64,000 nt of DNA, taken from Mycobacterium sp. OAS707 (lineage in GTDB: Bacteria; Actinomycetota; Actinomycetes; Mycobacteriales; Mycobacteriaceae). The DNA lies in NCBI RefSeq assembly GCF_014873705.1, contig NZ_JADBDS010000001.1, positions 1,116,001-1,180,000 of the forward strand, written 5' to 3'. A program made the position numbers and the translations under genes. Shown piece by piece: positions 43,358 through 52,266 of the stretch. Below the pieces are notes generated by a model. It ran no database searches. It worked only from the letters and a program-made list of their open reading frames with translations, and had not been told where the DNA came from. Positions within the stretch are counted from its first letter, which is position 1. Each line of letters opens with the position of its first letter.

Positions 43358-45253
43358 GTGGAGGGCACGCCTTTTGGCCGTTACCAGCTCATAGAGTTGC
43401 TGGGCCGCGGTGGGATGGGCGAAGTGTGGCGTGCCCACGACACCGAGATCGACCGCGTCGTAGCGATAAAGATGCTGCTACCGCACTACGCCAAGGATCC
43501 CGACTTCGAGAAGCGGTTCCTGCGGGAGGCGCGCGCTGCAGGACGCCTGGATGACCCGCACGTCGTGCCCATCTATGACGTCGGCGAAATCGACGGCCGC
43601 CTCTACGTCACGATGCGACTGATCAACGGCGTTGACCTACAAACCTTGCTCGAGGCAGGACCGCTGGAACCCGCACGCGCAGTGCACATCGTCGAACAAA
43701 TCGCCTCGGCACTACAGTGCGCGCATCAGGCCGGCCTGGTGCACCGCGACGTCAAACCGTCCAATATTCTCCTGACCGACAACGACTTCGCCTATCTCAT
43801 CGACTTCGGCATCGCCCGCGGTGTGACCGACACCGCGCTGACATCGGCCAACACCACCATCGGCACCTGGGCCTACATGGCCCCTGAACGTTTCAGCACC
43901 GGCGAAACTCAGCCCGCCTCCGATGTCTACGCGCTGGCTTGTGTGCTCTACCAATGCCTCACGGGCCACCCGCCCTACCCAGGCGACACCCTCGAACAAG
44001 TGGCCGTCGGACACATGGTCGCCCCGCCGCCGCATCCCTCCGAGGACAGCGACACGATCCCCACCGCCATGGATCACGTCATCGTCACAGGCCTGGCCAA
44101 ACAGCCCGCCGAGCGCTACCCCACCACCACGGACCTGGCCGCAGCCGCTCGCCTTGCCCTCACCACATCCAGCACTCGGCTTGACGCCACACACCCAACG
44201 CGACCGGCTGCCCTGAGCGCGATCAGCTCCGGCGCGCCGGTGACCGTGCCACCGCAGTACGCCGGACCACCGCCGGCAGCCGGAAAAGGGCGGCGCCCCG
44301 CTGTCGTGATCGGCGCCTTGGCGACCGTCGCGGTGCTCGTCGCCGGCGGCGTCGTCGCGGCCGTGATGCTCTCGCGCGACGACAAGCCGGCTGCCGGGCC
44401 ACCGCCCACGACCACCGCGGGACCCGCGCCCAACACCGGACCTTTCACTGGTATCTATCGAGTCGACTTCGGTCGCGCCAGCACACTCGACGGCGCCGGG
44501 AATCCCAGTTCGACGGCGGTGACGGGTAAGTACGGTGTGCGCTCGGTGTGCCGCCAGGCCGGGTGCGTTGCGACAGCCCGAAAATTCAGCGGGGATGCGG
44601 CGTTTGCACCCACGATGGTCTTCGATCAGGTCGGTGCAAATTGGGTCGCAGTGGCGGTGGCCCCAAGCCCGTGCAAGGGCGCGACGAGCCAGGCCTGGCA
44701 GGTGTTCACGCTGCAACCACGTCCCGACGGAAGCCTCGCAGGCGATTTCGTCCGGCTCACCAGCGAGCAGTGCCAGGAAACACGACCCGTCACCTTCACC
44801 CGCACCGGCGATGTCGACGTCGACGCCGACTTCCGTGGCGTCGCCGACCCCGCTGAACTGCCGGCGCGGGTGGTGTCGCCTGCCGAAGGTTTACGCGGCC
44901 GCTACCGCGTCACGCGCACCTTCGCGGGGCGGCCCCCCCAAGAGCTGGGCGAGTCCCCTGTCACCACTTACTGTCTGCGCAGCGGCGACCGATGCATGAG
45001 CTACTTCCCGATCAACTCAGGTGATCTAGCGCTGGTGTTCGGTGGCGGAAAGTGGGAATGGAAGGACGAGAGCGACGGTCCGTGCCCCGCAGGCGAAATG
45101 TCACATCTGAAAGCCAGCGCGCAGTTTCCGCTGCCTCAACCACCACAGAATCCAATTCCGTCGCTCACCGGTCACGGCACCTGGGTTCAGACGGGCGGAT
45201 CGTGCGGCGTCAACCTGAACTTCGACGAAACCTTCACGCGCACAGGCGATTAG
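43358..45253 (+). CDS. Receptor Ser/Thr protein kinase, PknE/PknH-type (kinase 2)
   Basis: 631 residues from GTG 43358 rather than GTG 43310, on the basis of the leaderless -10 and the shared [10 protein letters not shown] opening. Seen: complete kinase domain ([38 protein letters not shown] activation loop), Pro-rich linker, helix about 316-338, and an extracellular domain homologous to kinase 1 (GPFTGIYRVDFGRASTLDG, SVCRQAGCVATARKF, TYCLRSGDRC), ending NLNFDETFTRTGD. The duplication covers the whole gene, outer domain included. The Gly loop is intact here, unlike kinase 1. It ends 3 bp from the convergent kinase 3. Confidence 0.93.
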   Translation: MEGTPFGRYQLIELLGRGGMGEVWRAHDTEIDRVVAIKMLLPHYAKDPDFEKRFLREARAAGRLDDPHVVPIYDVGEIDGRLYVTMRLINGVDLQTLLEAGPLEPARAVHIVEQIASALQCAHQAGLVHRDVKPSNILLTDNDFAYLIDFGIARGVTDTALTSANTTIGTWAYMAPERFSTGETQPASDVYALACVLYQCLTGHPPYPGDTLEQVAVGHMVAPPPHPSEDSDTIPTAMDHVIVTGLAKQPAERYPTTTDLAAAARLALTTSSTRLDATHPTRPAALSAISSGAPVTVPPQYAGPPPAAGKGRRPAVVIGALATVAVLVAGGVVAAVMLSRDDKPAAGPPPTTTAGPAPNTGPFTGIYRVDFGRASTLDGAGNPSSTAVTGKYGVRSVCRQAGCVATARKFSGDAAFAPTMVFDQVGANWVAVAVAPSPCKGATSQAWQVFTLQPRPDGSLAGDFVRLTSEQCQETRPVTFTRTGDVDVDADFRGVADPAELPARVVSPAEGLRGRYRVTRTFAGRPPQELGESPVTTYCLRSGDRCMSYFPINSGDLALVFGGGKWEWKDESDGPCPAGEMSHLKASAQFPLPQPPQNPIPSLTGHGTWVQTGGSCGVNLNFDETFTRTGD

Positions 45254-45256
45254 CGT

Positions 45257-46960
45257 TTACGGCGGAAACACCTTCTTGATGCTGCCGTCCGCGTTGACTT
45301 GCATGTAGCCCGTCCCGGGGGCCGCGGAATGGATCGCCAGTTCCAGTCCACCGCCCTCGGCGCCCTCCACGATGAGGTAGGTCTGGGTGTTGTCGGGCGG
45401 CGCGCCGAGGGCCTGAGGTGCACCAGCCAACGTGGCGGCCACCGCGTTCGCGTCGAATGCACTGAGATCGGCGAGCACGTCGAATGAACTAGTCGTCGTA
45501 TCCGAACCCCAACTGTTCCACTGCCCGTCGCGATACATGAAGTCCTGCTCGACATGGCTGTTGGTCGGCGAGACGCGTTCGAGCACCGCATAAGTCGGAT
45601 AGATCACCAACTGGAATCCCATGGTGTCCCCGAAGTGGCCGCGCATGGTGTCGAGCAATCCGCGCAACCCGTCAGCCGTCTGAAGCTGCGATGGTCCCGA
45701 GGGCGTCGACTGTGTCGAGGTGGGCGCGGACGTCGTGTTCGTGACAGTCGTGTTGGTTCCCGGCGCGGACGGTTTCGTGCTCGGCGCGGACGGAAACTGC
45801 TGCCCGGTCGGCTGAGCGCGCGTGGTCGGGCGACTGGTTGAACCACCGTCGGGCCAAACGATGACGGCGACGACAGCGATGACAACGACGACGACGGTGG
45901 CCAGGCCCGCCAAGATCCACACGGCGGGGTTCTGCCACCACGCAGAAGAACCCTGCGCTTGTTGGGGTGCGGCTGGCGGGGACCACGGCGCGGGTTGGGG
46001 AGGTGCGCCGTATGCCGGTGCGGCGTATTGGGTGGCTGCGCTTGCATCTGCCGGGCGCGGCCCCGTGTCGGGGTATGGGACCGGCGACGACCAGGCCGGC
46101 GCGGGCGGGGGCACGGAAACCGGCGGCGGGGGCTGGCTGGGCAGAATCGGCGCGGTCAGTGCGGCGCGGGCCGCGACAGCGAGGTCTTTGGTCGTCGCGT
46201 AGCGCTGGTCGGGGTTCTTGGCCATACCCGTCGCGATGACTTGGTCCATCTGAGCGGAAATTCCCGGCTGCATCGTCGATGGGCGCGGCGGCGGCATGGT
46301 CAGGTGGTTGGTGATCTGTCGTTCCAGACTGTCGCCGGGGAACGGTTGCGATCCAGTCAGACATTCGTGTAACACGCATGTCAGCGCATAGATGTCGGCG
46401 CGTGCGTCGGTGCTGTCGGTGGTGAAGCGCTCGGGCGCCATGTAGGCCAAGGTGCCGATCGTGGCGCCGGTGCTGGTCAGCTTGGTCGCCTCGGCCGCGC
46501 GGGCGATACCGAAATCGATGAGGTAGGCGAAGTTGTCGTCGGTCACCAAGATGTTCGATGGTTTGACGTCGCGGTGCACCAGCCCGATTTTGTGAGCGGC
46601 GCCGAGCGCTGCGGCTATCTGCTCGACGATCGAGACGGCGCGTTCGGGCGGCAGTGGGCCGTCGGCGACCAAGGCGTCGATGGTCTTGCCATCGATCAGC
46701 CGCATCGTGACGTAGAGGCGTCCGTCGATTTCGCCGAAGTCGTGGATCGGGACGATGTGGGGCTCATCCAGGCTGGCGGCTGCCTGCGCCTCACGGCGGA
46801 ACCTGGCCTGATATTGCGCATCGTCGGCGAGGTTTGCGGGTAGCACCTTCAACGCGACCACCCGGTTCATGGCGGTGTCGTATGCCCTCCACACCTCGCC
46901 CATGCCGCCGCGGCCCAGCATCTCGACCAACTGGTAGCGGCCGAACGGGGTCCCATCCAC
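45257..46960 (-). CDS. Receptor Ser/Thr protein kinase, PknE/PknH-type (kinase 3)
   Basis: 567 residues from GTG 46960. Seen: kinase domain 1-265 ([48 protein letters not shown]), a long Pro/Ala linker, one helix about 346-368, a Thr/Ser/Pro stalk and a compact extracellular domain (about 430-567) with no cysteine pairs, different from kinases 1 and 2. Same opening ([10 protein letters not shown]) and same leaderless promoter layout as the other two, so the intracellular half and promoter share ancestry while the sensor differs. Convergent with kinase 2. Confidence 0.93.
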   Translation of the reverse strand: MDGTPFGRYQLVEMLGRGGMGEVWRAYDTAMNRVVALKVLPANLADDAQYQARFRREAQAAASLDEPHIVPIHDFGEIDGRLYVTMRLIDGKTIDALVADGPLPPERAVSIVEQIAAALGAAHKIGLVHRDVKPSNILVTDDNFAYLIDFGIARAAEATKLTSTGATIGTLAYMAPERFTTDSTDARADIYALTCVLHECLTGSQPFPGDSLERQITNHLTMPPPRPSTMQPGISAQMDQVIATGMAKNPDQRYATTKDLAVAARAALTAPILPSQPPPPVSVPPPAPAWSSPVPYPDTGPRPADASAATQYAAPAYGAPPQPAPWSPPAAPQQAQGSSAWWQNPAVWILAGLATVVVVVIAVVAVIVWPDGGSTSRPTTRAQPTGQQFPSAPSTKPSAPGTNTTVTNTTSAPTSTQSTPSGPSQLQTADGLRGLLDTMRGHFGDTMGFQLVIYPTYAVLERVSPTNSHVEQDFMYRDGQWNSWGSDTTTSSFDVLADLSAFDANAVAATLAGAPQALGAPPDNTQTYLIVEGAEGGGLELAIHSAAPGTGYMQVNADGSIKKVFPP

Positions 46961-46966
46961 CGGCTA

Positions 46967-46972
46967 ACCATA
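46967..46972 (-). promoter_or_regulatory. Leaderless -10 of kinase 3
   Basis: Seen on the minus strand: TATGGT (TANNNT), then 6 nt (TAGCCG), then GTG at 46960. Same spacing as for kinases 1 and 2. Confidence 0.65.
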
Positions 46973-47138
46973 AAAGGCAGTCGGCTTAGCTGCCAGCAGA
47001 TCGCCGGGGTGGCGGCCGCCGAGAACTGAGTACGTCCGCGACGCGGCGATCGAAATTGCAGTAGGCGGCTACTGCGTTCGCCCCACGTATCGCGCGACAC
47101 GATCCCTTCACATCGGCAATGCGGGTCTGGAGGCTGTC

Positions 47139-50100
47139 ATGAGGGCTGGGCGTTTTGTGGGTCGCGTAGGCGGGTTGGCTGTCGCATTGGGTGTCGGTGT
47201 CGCGGTGGCAAGTAACCCAGCAGTGGCCTGGGCCGAGGACGGTGGTTCGCCGAGCGCCGACTCGGCACCACCGTCATCGACGGCTTCCGAGGGCACCGAT
47301 GGCGCCTCGACAACCACGGGTGCGTCGACCGATTCCGGTACTGGTGCTTCCACGCCGCCCGATTCCGTGCAGAGCTCGGAGGCCGACACCTCGGCGTCGA
47401 CTGCCGGTTCGGTGCGAACGGCGCCGCCGGGAACGGCGGTGAGCACCGGTGGCGCGGACTCATCCTCGAACGAGTCGTCGGCGAAGCCCGACGCAGCGCG
47501 GACAACCAAGCGCGGTTCGAAAAGACAGCAGCGCCACGATGCCCCGACCGATGCGCCAAGCGTGAAGACCGACGAAGCGCCGTCGCGGCCGAAGACTTCG
47601 GCACCTCCACACACTGCGGTGCAAGCGTCCGCTACCACACCAGAGGTCGGCACAGCATCGCCTGCCGTGGCTAACCTCGTTGCTACGCAAGCTATCTCGA
47701 CCGCTTCCGAGGACCTGACCGAGCCCCCCGAAACGGTCAGCTCAGTCCCGCTGACCGTCTCAGTGGGGTCGGATCCCCTTGCGCCCGGCGGTCCGCTGAC
47801 ACCAGTCGACTCGCCGGTGGAATTGGCCCTGCTCGCTGCGGGTTCGCGAACCCGCAACGAAAGCATCGACGGTGTCCAAACTTTCACCGCCGCAGCCATG
47901 CTGACGGTCAATTCGGCGCCGAGTGTCCCTGCACAACCCGTCGGGATACCGGACCCGGTGACAGGCGTGGTGGCCGGTACGGTGATCGCCACTGATCCCG
48001 AGAACAACTCGCTGACCTACACAGTCACAACCGCCCCAACACAGGGATCGGTGCAGTTGAACTCGCAGACGGGCGCATACACCTATACCCCGACCCAGGC
48101 CGCGCGCCTGGCTGCCGGTGCGACGAGCACGGTCGACACCGACTCCTTCAGCGTCGCGGTCAGTGACGGTCAACAGGCCACCACAGCACCGGTGTCGGTG
48201 TACATCTCGCCGATCCGGTTTGAGAATCAGGCTCCGATTGCGGTGGGTACCAATCCTTCTGCCGCGGTGATCGGGACCGACGGCCGGATGTGGGTGGCCA
48301 ACACCGGCAGCAACACGGTGTCGGTGATCAACACCATCACCGGTCAGCGGATCGATGCCAACTCGAGTTACTTCTCGAAAGACATTTCGGTCAGTTCCTC
48401 GCCAAGCGCGTTGGCACTGAGCGCTGACGGCAAGCGGTTGTACGTGGCCAACACCGGCAGCGGCACGGTGTCGGTGATCGACACGGCGACCTACAAGCGC
48501 ATCGACACCAATCCCAGCGCCTGGGGAACTCAATCGATTTCTGTGGGTTCCTCACCCAGCGCGTTGGCAGTCGGCTCCGACGGCCGCCTGTATGTGGCCA
48601 ACCGCGGTAGCAACACCGTGTCAGTCATCAACACCACCACCTACAAGCTCGTCGATGTCAATCCCAATGTATCTGGCATACAGTCAATTTCAGTGGGAAC
48701 GGCTCCGAGCGCGCTAGCGTTCACCGGCGGTCGACTATATGTAACCAACCGCGGCAGCAGCACGGTGTCGGTGATCGACCCCAGCAGCTACAGCGTCACC
48801 AACATCGCAGTCGGAAGCCAGCCCTCCGCCCTGGCTGTCGGCGGCAGTGGCCGGCTATTCGTGGTCAATACCGGCAGCGGCACGGTCTCGGTGATCGATA
48901 CCGCTACCAATAGCGTTGTCAAGCAGGCTATTTCAGTGGGCCCGTCGCCCAGCTCGGTGGCGTTCAGCCCCAACGGCAGCCTGGCCTACGTCACCAACAC
49001 GAACGACACCGTGTCGGTGATCGACACCGCTACCAACAAGGTCGTCAGCACGGTGGCGATCGATACCGATACAACCGGCGGGCACGTCGGCGCGGTGAGC
49101 TCAAAAGGCACGCTGTACGTCACCGATGCCGTCGACAAGACCGTGCGCGTGTTGACCATCCGCTACGGCAACGCTGCACCGGTGGCAGGCACCCCGACCG
49201 TCGGCACGCCGAATGTCGGCAGCGGAGCGGTCACGGGCGCCCTCAATTTCACCGATCGGGACGGAGATATCCTGTCCTACAGCGTGACTCAGCCGTCCTC
49301 CGGCACGGTCGCCATCACCGGCGCTGGCGCCTATACGTTCACGCCTACGTTGGCCGCCCGCCAGGCAGCGGCCACCGGTGGACCAACCAGCACGACCTTC
49401 ACCGTGAAGGCAACCGACGGTCAGGCGATCGCATCCGTCAACGTCACCGTGCCCATCGCGGCGCCCGTCGCCGCAACGAGCGTGACCACCCTTGGCAGCG
49501 TTAGCGTCAACGGCTACGCATGGGGCCCTCCGCTGTTGAGCCCTGACGGCACTCGAGCCATGCTCACCACCTACCTTCCAAGTCTGAGTGGAACCACCAC
49601 GCGGGTCGCGGTAGTCAACACCACCACCGGCAAGCAGGTCGGCAGCACCATCACCCTTGCCGGTTCCCCAGGATCACCGGGGTTGAGCGCCGATGGCACC
49701 CACGCCTCGATTGCCACCTCGGTCTACAACCCGACAACGGGTATTTACACAACTCAGGTCACAACGATCGATCTCGCGACTGGCGCTCAGATCGCCAACG
49801 ACACCGGCACGCAAGCCGGCACCGGCGCTCCCGGCGACTCCTCCCCATATGCCGACTCGACGCTGAATGCCGACCACAGCCGCGCCCTGATCACCGCCCT
49901 GGTCACCGACCAAACCACGGGCGCCGAGTCCACCCGAGTCGCGGTCGTGGACACCGGCACCAACGCTGAAATCGGCACGCCCTTTGTCCTCGCCGGCAAC
50001 GTCCAACCGATCTGGAGCGGCGATCGCACCCGCGCGGTGTTCATCACACCTGTATCCGACCCGAGCACTGGAACGTCCACTCAGATTTCGGTGGTCAACC

Positions 50101-50843
50101 TGGACGCCGGGACCTATACCAGCACGACCCGCGCCGGCGCATGGTCCATACCGCTGATAGGCCCCGATTACAGCCCGCAGCTGGTCAGTGCCGATGGCAG
50201 CCGCGCCTTGATCGCAAATGCGGTTACCAACCCGACCACGGGCGCAGTGAGCACCCGGGTCGCGGTGATCGACACGATCACCGGCGCCCAGACCGGTACC
50301 ACGCTCGCCCTTGCGGGTGGCGAGTTTGGTTCAAAACTGGTGAGCGCCAACGGCAGCCGCGCGTTGATCGTCACGAACGTCTATGACGGGCGTACTAGCG
50401 TCAACACCACCCGGTTGACGGTGATCGACACTACGACGGGCACCCAGATCGGGCCCACCACCACACTCACGGGTTTCCTCAACGGGCCAGTACTGTTCAG
50501 CGCCAACACTGGACGCGCCGTGATCGCGACAATCAGCTCGAACTTTGCCACGACCGGCGTCGGCACAACCGAGGTGGCGGTGATCAACACCACCACCGGC
50601 GCGCAGGTCGGTTCCATCTTCACCTACAAGCCTGACACTGGCTCCGCACTGCTGAGCGCCGACGGCACCCGCGCTCTGATCAACACCGGCAGCCAGCTGG
50701 CAGTGATCAACACCCTCACCGGCACCCAGGCCGGCGCCACGGTCACTGGCGGCAACTATCCGCTGTTGACCCCAGACGGGACCCGCGCCCTGATCGTTAC
50801 GGGCTACAACCCCACCAAACTGACAGTCCTGCAGATCAGGTAG
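47139..50843 (+). CDS. Large secreted surface protein with two beta-propeller regions and cadherin/VCBS-like domains
   Basis: 1234 residues; ATG behind GGAGG. Seen: Sec signal peptide ending AVAWA (about residue 31), a 220-residue Ser/Thr/Ala-rich segment, a VCBS/cadherin-like domain (TDPENNSLTYTVTTAPTQGS), about seven YVTN-type propeller blades (repeated GSGTVSVIDTAT and LYVANRGSNTVSVIN), a second VCBS-like domain (FTDRDGDILSYSVTQPSSGT), then a second repeat region of about seven units (SADGSRALI, TRVAVIDTITGAQTGTTL). There is no LPXTG or C-terminal helix. Function unknown; adhesion or matrix binding is the usual guess for such proteins. It stands alone after the kinase cluster. Confidence 0.85.
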   Translation: MRAGRFVGRVGGLAVALGVGVAVASNPAVAWAEDGGSPSADSAPPSSTASEGTDGASTTTGASTDSGTGASTPPDSVQSSEADTSASTAGSVRTAPPGTAVSTGGADSSSNESSAKPDAARTTKRGSKRQQRHDAPTDAPSVKTDEAPSRPKTSAPPHTAVQASATTPEVGTASPAVANLVATQAISTASEDLTEPPETVSSVPLTVSVGSDPLAPGGPLTPVDSPVELALLAAGSRTRNESIDGVQTFTAAAMLTVNSAPSVPAQPVGIPDPVTGVVAGTVIATDPENNSLTYTVTTAPTQGSVQLNSQTGAYTYTPTQAARLAAGATSTVDTDSFSVAVSDGQQATTAPVSVYISPIRFENQAPIAVGTNPSAAVIGTDGRMWVANTGSNTVSVINTITGQRIDANSSYFSKDISVSSSPSALALSADGKRLYVANTGSGTVSVIDTATYKRIDTNPSAWGTQSISVGSSPSALAVGSDGRLYVANRGSNTVSVINTTTYKLVDVNPNVSGIQSISVGTAPSALAFTGGRLYVTNRGSSTVSVIDPSSYSVTNIAVGSQPSALAVGGSGRLFVVNTGSGTVSVIDTATNSVVKQAISVGPSPSSVAFSPNGSLAYVTNTNDTVSVIDTATNKVVSTVAIDTDTTGGHVGAVSSKGTLYVTDAVDKTVRVLTIRYGNAAPVAGTPTVGTPNVGSGAVTGALNFTDRDGDILSYSVTQPSSGTVAITGAGAYTFTPTLAARQAAATGGPTSTTFTVKATDGQAIASVNVTVPIAAPVAATSVTTLGSVSVNGYAWGPPLLSPDGTRAMLTTYLPSLSGTTTRVAVVNTTTGKQVGSTITLAGSPGSPGLSADGTHASIATSVYNPTTGIYTTQVTTIDLATGAQIANDTGTQAGTGAPGDSSPYADSTLNADHSRALITALVTDQTTGAESTRVAVVDTGTNAEIGTPFVLAGNVQPIWSGDRTRAVFITPVSDPSTGTSTQISVVNLDAGTYTSTTRAGAWSIPLIGPDYSPQLVSADGSRALIANAVTNPTTGAVSTRVAVIDTITGAQTGTTLALAGGEFGSKLVSANGSRALIVTNVYDGRTSVNTTRLTVIDTTTGTQIGPTTTLTGFLNGPVLFSANTGRAVIATISSNFATTGVGTTEVAVINTTTGAQVGSIFTYKPDTGSALLSADGTRALINTGSQLAVINTLTGTQAGATVTGGNYPLLTPDGTRALIVTGYNPTKLTVLQIR

Positions 50844-50915
50844 ACCGTCCACTGGCGGCCACGGAATCGCCGTTCCGCACGAGGGTTGTGATTCCTGGCG
50901 CCGTCGACGCCCTCT

Positions 50916-51719
50916 CTACGCGGGGTCGACGAAAACCGGCCGCTCTCCCGACATTCCAGCCATGACAGCCGCGATCTGGTTGGGCTTACCGATCAGCCCG
51001 GTCTGCAATTCGGATTCGAGCACCAGCGACGCCGCGGCGTCGCTACTTGTCCACGTCTCGTCGTACAGACGCTTGGCAGCGCGCACAGCGTCCGGCGACT
51101 TCTGCGAAATCTCTTCTGCGAGTGACAATGCCGCAGCAAGTGGATCCTCGGCAGTCCGCGTTACCAGCCCGAGCTCCAAAGCCTCACTCCCCGAAACGAT
51201 CCGACCGCTGAACGTCAACTCTTTCGCGACGTCGATCGGCAAGAGTCGCGGCAGTGTCTGTGTGATACCCATGTCGGGGACTAGACCCCACTTGACCTCC
51301 ATGATGGACAGCTTCGAGTCCGGCGCCGCGATCCGGATGTCGGCACCGAGCGCTATCTGCAGACCGCCGCCGAAGCAGTTGCCATGGATAGCAGCGATCA
51401 CCGGTGCCGGCACCAATGACCAGTCGTAGGCCACCCGCTGGGCCAAATTGGCCAGCCGACCCTCCTCGCGCGCCAGTAGAACGCCTGTGCCACCTTCTCC
51501 CGACATGAAGCTTGCAACGTCCAAGCCGGAGCAGAAGCTCTTCCCCTCGCCATGCAGCACGACCGCGCGCACCGACGCATCGCCTGCGACCTGCTCGGCG
51601 GCGTTGACCAAACCTTCGAACATCGGTCGATCGAGTGCGTTGTGTTTATCCGAGCGCACCATGGTCACCGTTGCCACGCCATTGGGGGCCATCTGCACCC
51701 GAACCCTGTCTTCGCTCAC
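50916..51719 (-). CDS. Enoyl-CoA hydratase/isomerase family protein (crotonase)
   Basis: 267 residues from GTG 51719, with TAGATT seven bases upstream (leaderless); the longer frame adds 22 basic residues without support. Seen: the oxyanion-hole pair SFCSGLDVASF and AIHGNCFGGGLQIALGADIR, then IMEVKWGLVPDMGITQTLPR. One of the two usual catalytic glutamate positions reads PDMG, as in many mycobacterial EchA paralogues with non-hydratase activity, so the exact reaction (hydratase, isomerase or hydrolase) is open. Divergent from a small secreted protein. Confidence 0.9.
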   Translation of the reverse strand: MSEDRVRVQMAPNGVATVTMVRSDKHNALDRPMFEGLVNAAEQVAGDASVRAVVLHGEGKSFCSGLDVASFMSGEGGTGVLLAREEGRLANLAQRVAYDWSLVPAPVIAAIHGNCFGGGLQIALGADIRIAAPDSKLSIMEVKWGLVPDMGITQTLPRLLPIDVAKELTFSGRIVSGSEALELGLVTRTAEDPLAAALSLAEEISQKSPDAVRAAKRLYDETWTSSDAAASLVLESELQTGLIGKPNQIAAVMAGMSGERPVFVDPA

Positions 51720-51726
51720 GCGTCGC

Positions 51727-51732
51727 AATCTA
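51727..51732 (-). promoter_or_regulatory. Possible leaderless -10 of the crotonase gene
   Basis: Seen on the minus strand: TAGATT (TANNNT) with 7 nt before GTG 51719; no good Shine-Dalgarno site is present. Confidence 0.45.
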
Positions 51733-51854
51733 CCGCGACGCCTCGGCACCTCGTTTTCACTGATTCTCAAAAAGTTGTCCCCCACGCGCGGGCTGGTTGC
51801 ACCTATCTACAGCGCGGCCGCCCGGGCCGCTGCACGAGAAGAGAAGGACACACC

Positions 51855-52148
51855 ATGACCACCCACAACTTCAAGGCAAAAGGGCTTGTCGCGGCACTGG
51901 GCGTAGCGGCAGCGGCGGCAGTTACGCCCGCCGTGCTGTTCGCCGGCGCAGGAACCGCGCAGGCTGATGACTGTTACGGCGAACTTTCCTACTCGTACTA
52001 CTGCTCCCCCGCGAGTAGCGCGTCAGACCCGAGTGCGCTCTACCCGGCGCCGGAGGCTCCGTCCTACACACCACCTTCGACGAACCTGTGGTCGTCCCTG
52101 CCCGGGTGCACCGGTGGGGTTCTCGAAGCTCTCGACGGTTCGTGCTAA
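51855..52148 (+). CDS. Small secreted protein, unknown function
   Basis: 97 residues from ATG 51855 behind AGAAGGA; the longer frame upstream is antisense to the crotonase gene. Seen: Sec signal peptide ([20 protein letters not shown], cleavage after AQA), leaving about 61 residues rich in Ser/Pro/Tyr with four cysteines ([21 protein letters not shown], terminal DGSC), consistent with two disulfides. I know no family function; small cysteine-containing secreted proteins are common in mycobacteria. A strong terminator hairpin follows, so it is a single-gene unit. Confidence 0.82.
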   Translation: MTTHNFKAKGLVAALGVAAAAAVTPAVLFAGAGTAQADDCYGELSYSYYCSPASSASDPSALYPAPEAPSYTPPSTNLWSSLPGCTGGVLEALDGSC

Positions 52149-52163
52149 CAGCAAGCCATCCCC

Positions 52164-52204
52164 ACGGTCGACCCGTCAACGCGTCCTGTTGGCGGGTCGA
52201 CCGT
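52164..52204 (+). terminator. Strong hairpin terminator after the small secreted protein
   Basis: Seen: ACGGTCGACCCG (52164-52175) pairs perfectly with CGGGTCGACCGT (52193-52204). Five further pairs (one G-T) extend the stem to 17 bp with a 7-nt loop. A pyrimidine-rich run (CTTCGTTCCGTCCTCC) follows. Confidence 0.8.
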
Positions 52205-52254
52205 CTTCGTTCCGTCCTCCGCGAGTCGCGCGGCTCAACGTTCGACGAACTGCC

Positions 52255-52260
52255 TATTCT
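52255..52260 (+). promoter_or_regulatory. Leaderless -10 of rnhA
   Basis: Seen: TATTCT (TANNNT), then 6 nt (CGGCGA), then ATG 52267; no Shine-Dalgarno site. Confidence 0.6.
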
Positions 52261-52266
52261 CGGCGA

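Noticed and set aside
47108..48007. 299-codon minus-strand frame opposite the start of the propeller protein
   Set aside because: Antisense of a Ser/Thr/Ala-rich region, which is naturally stop-free; no ribosome-binding site or domain.
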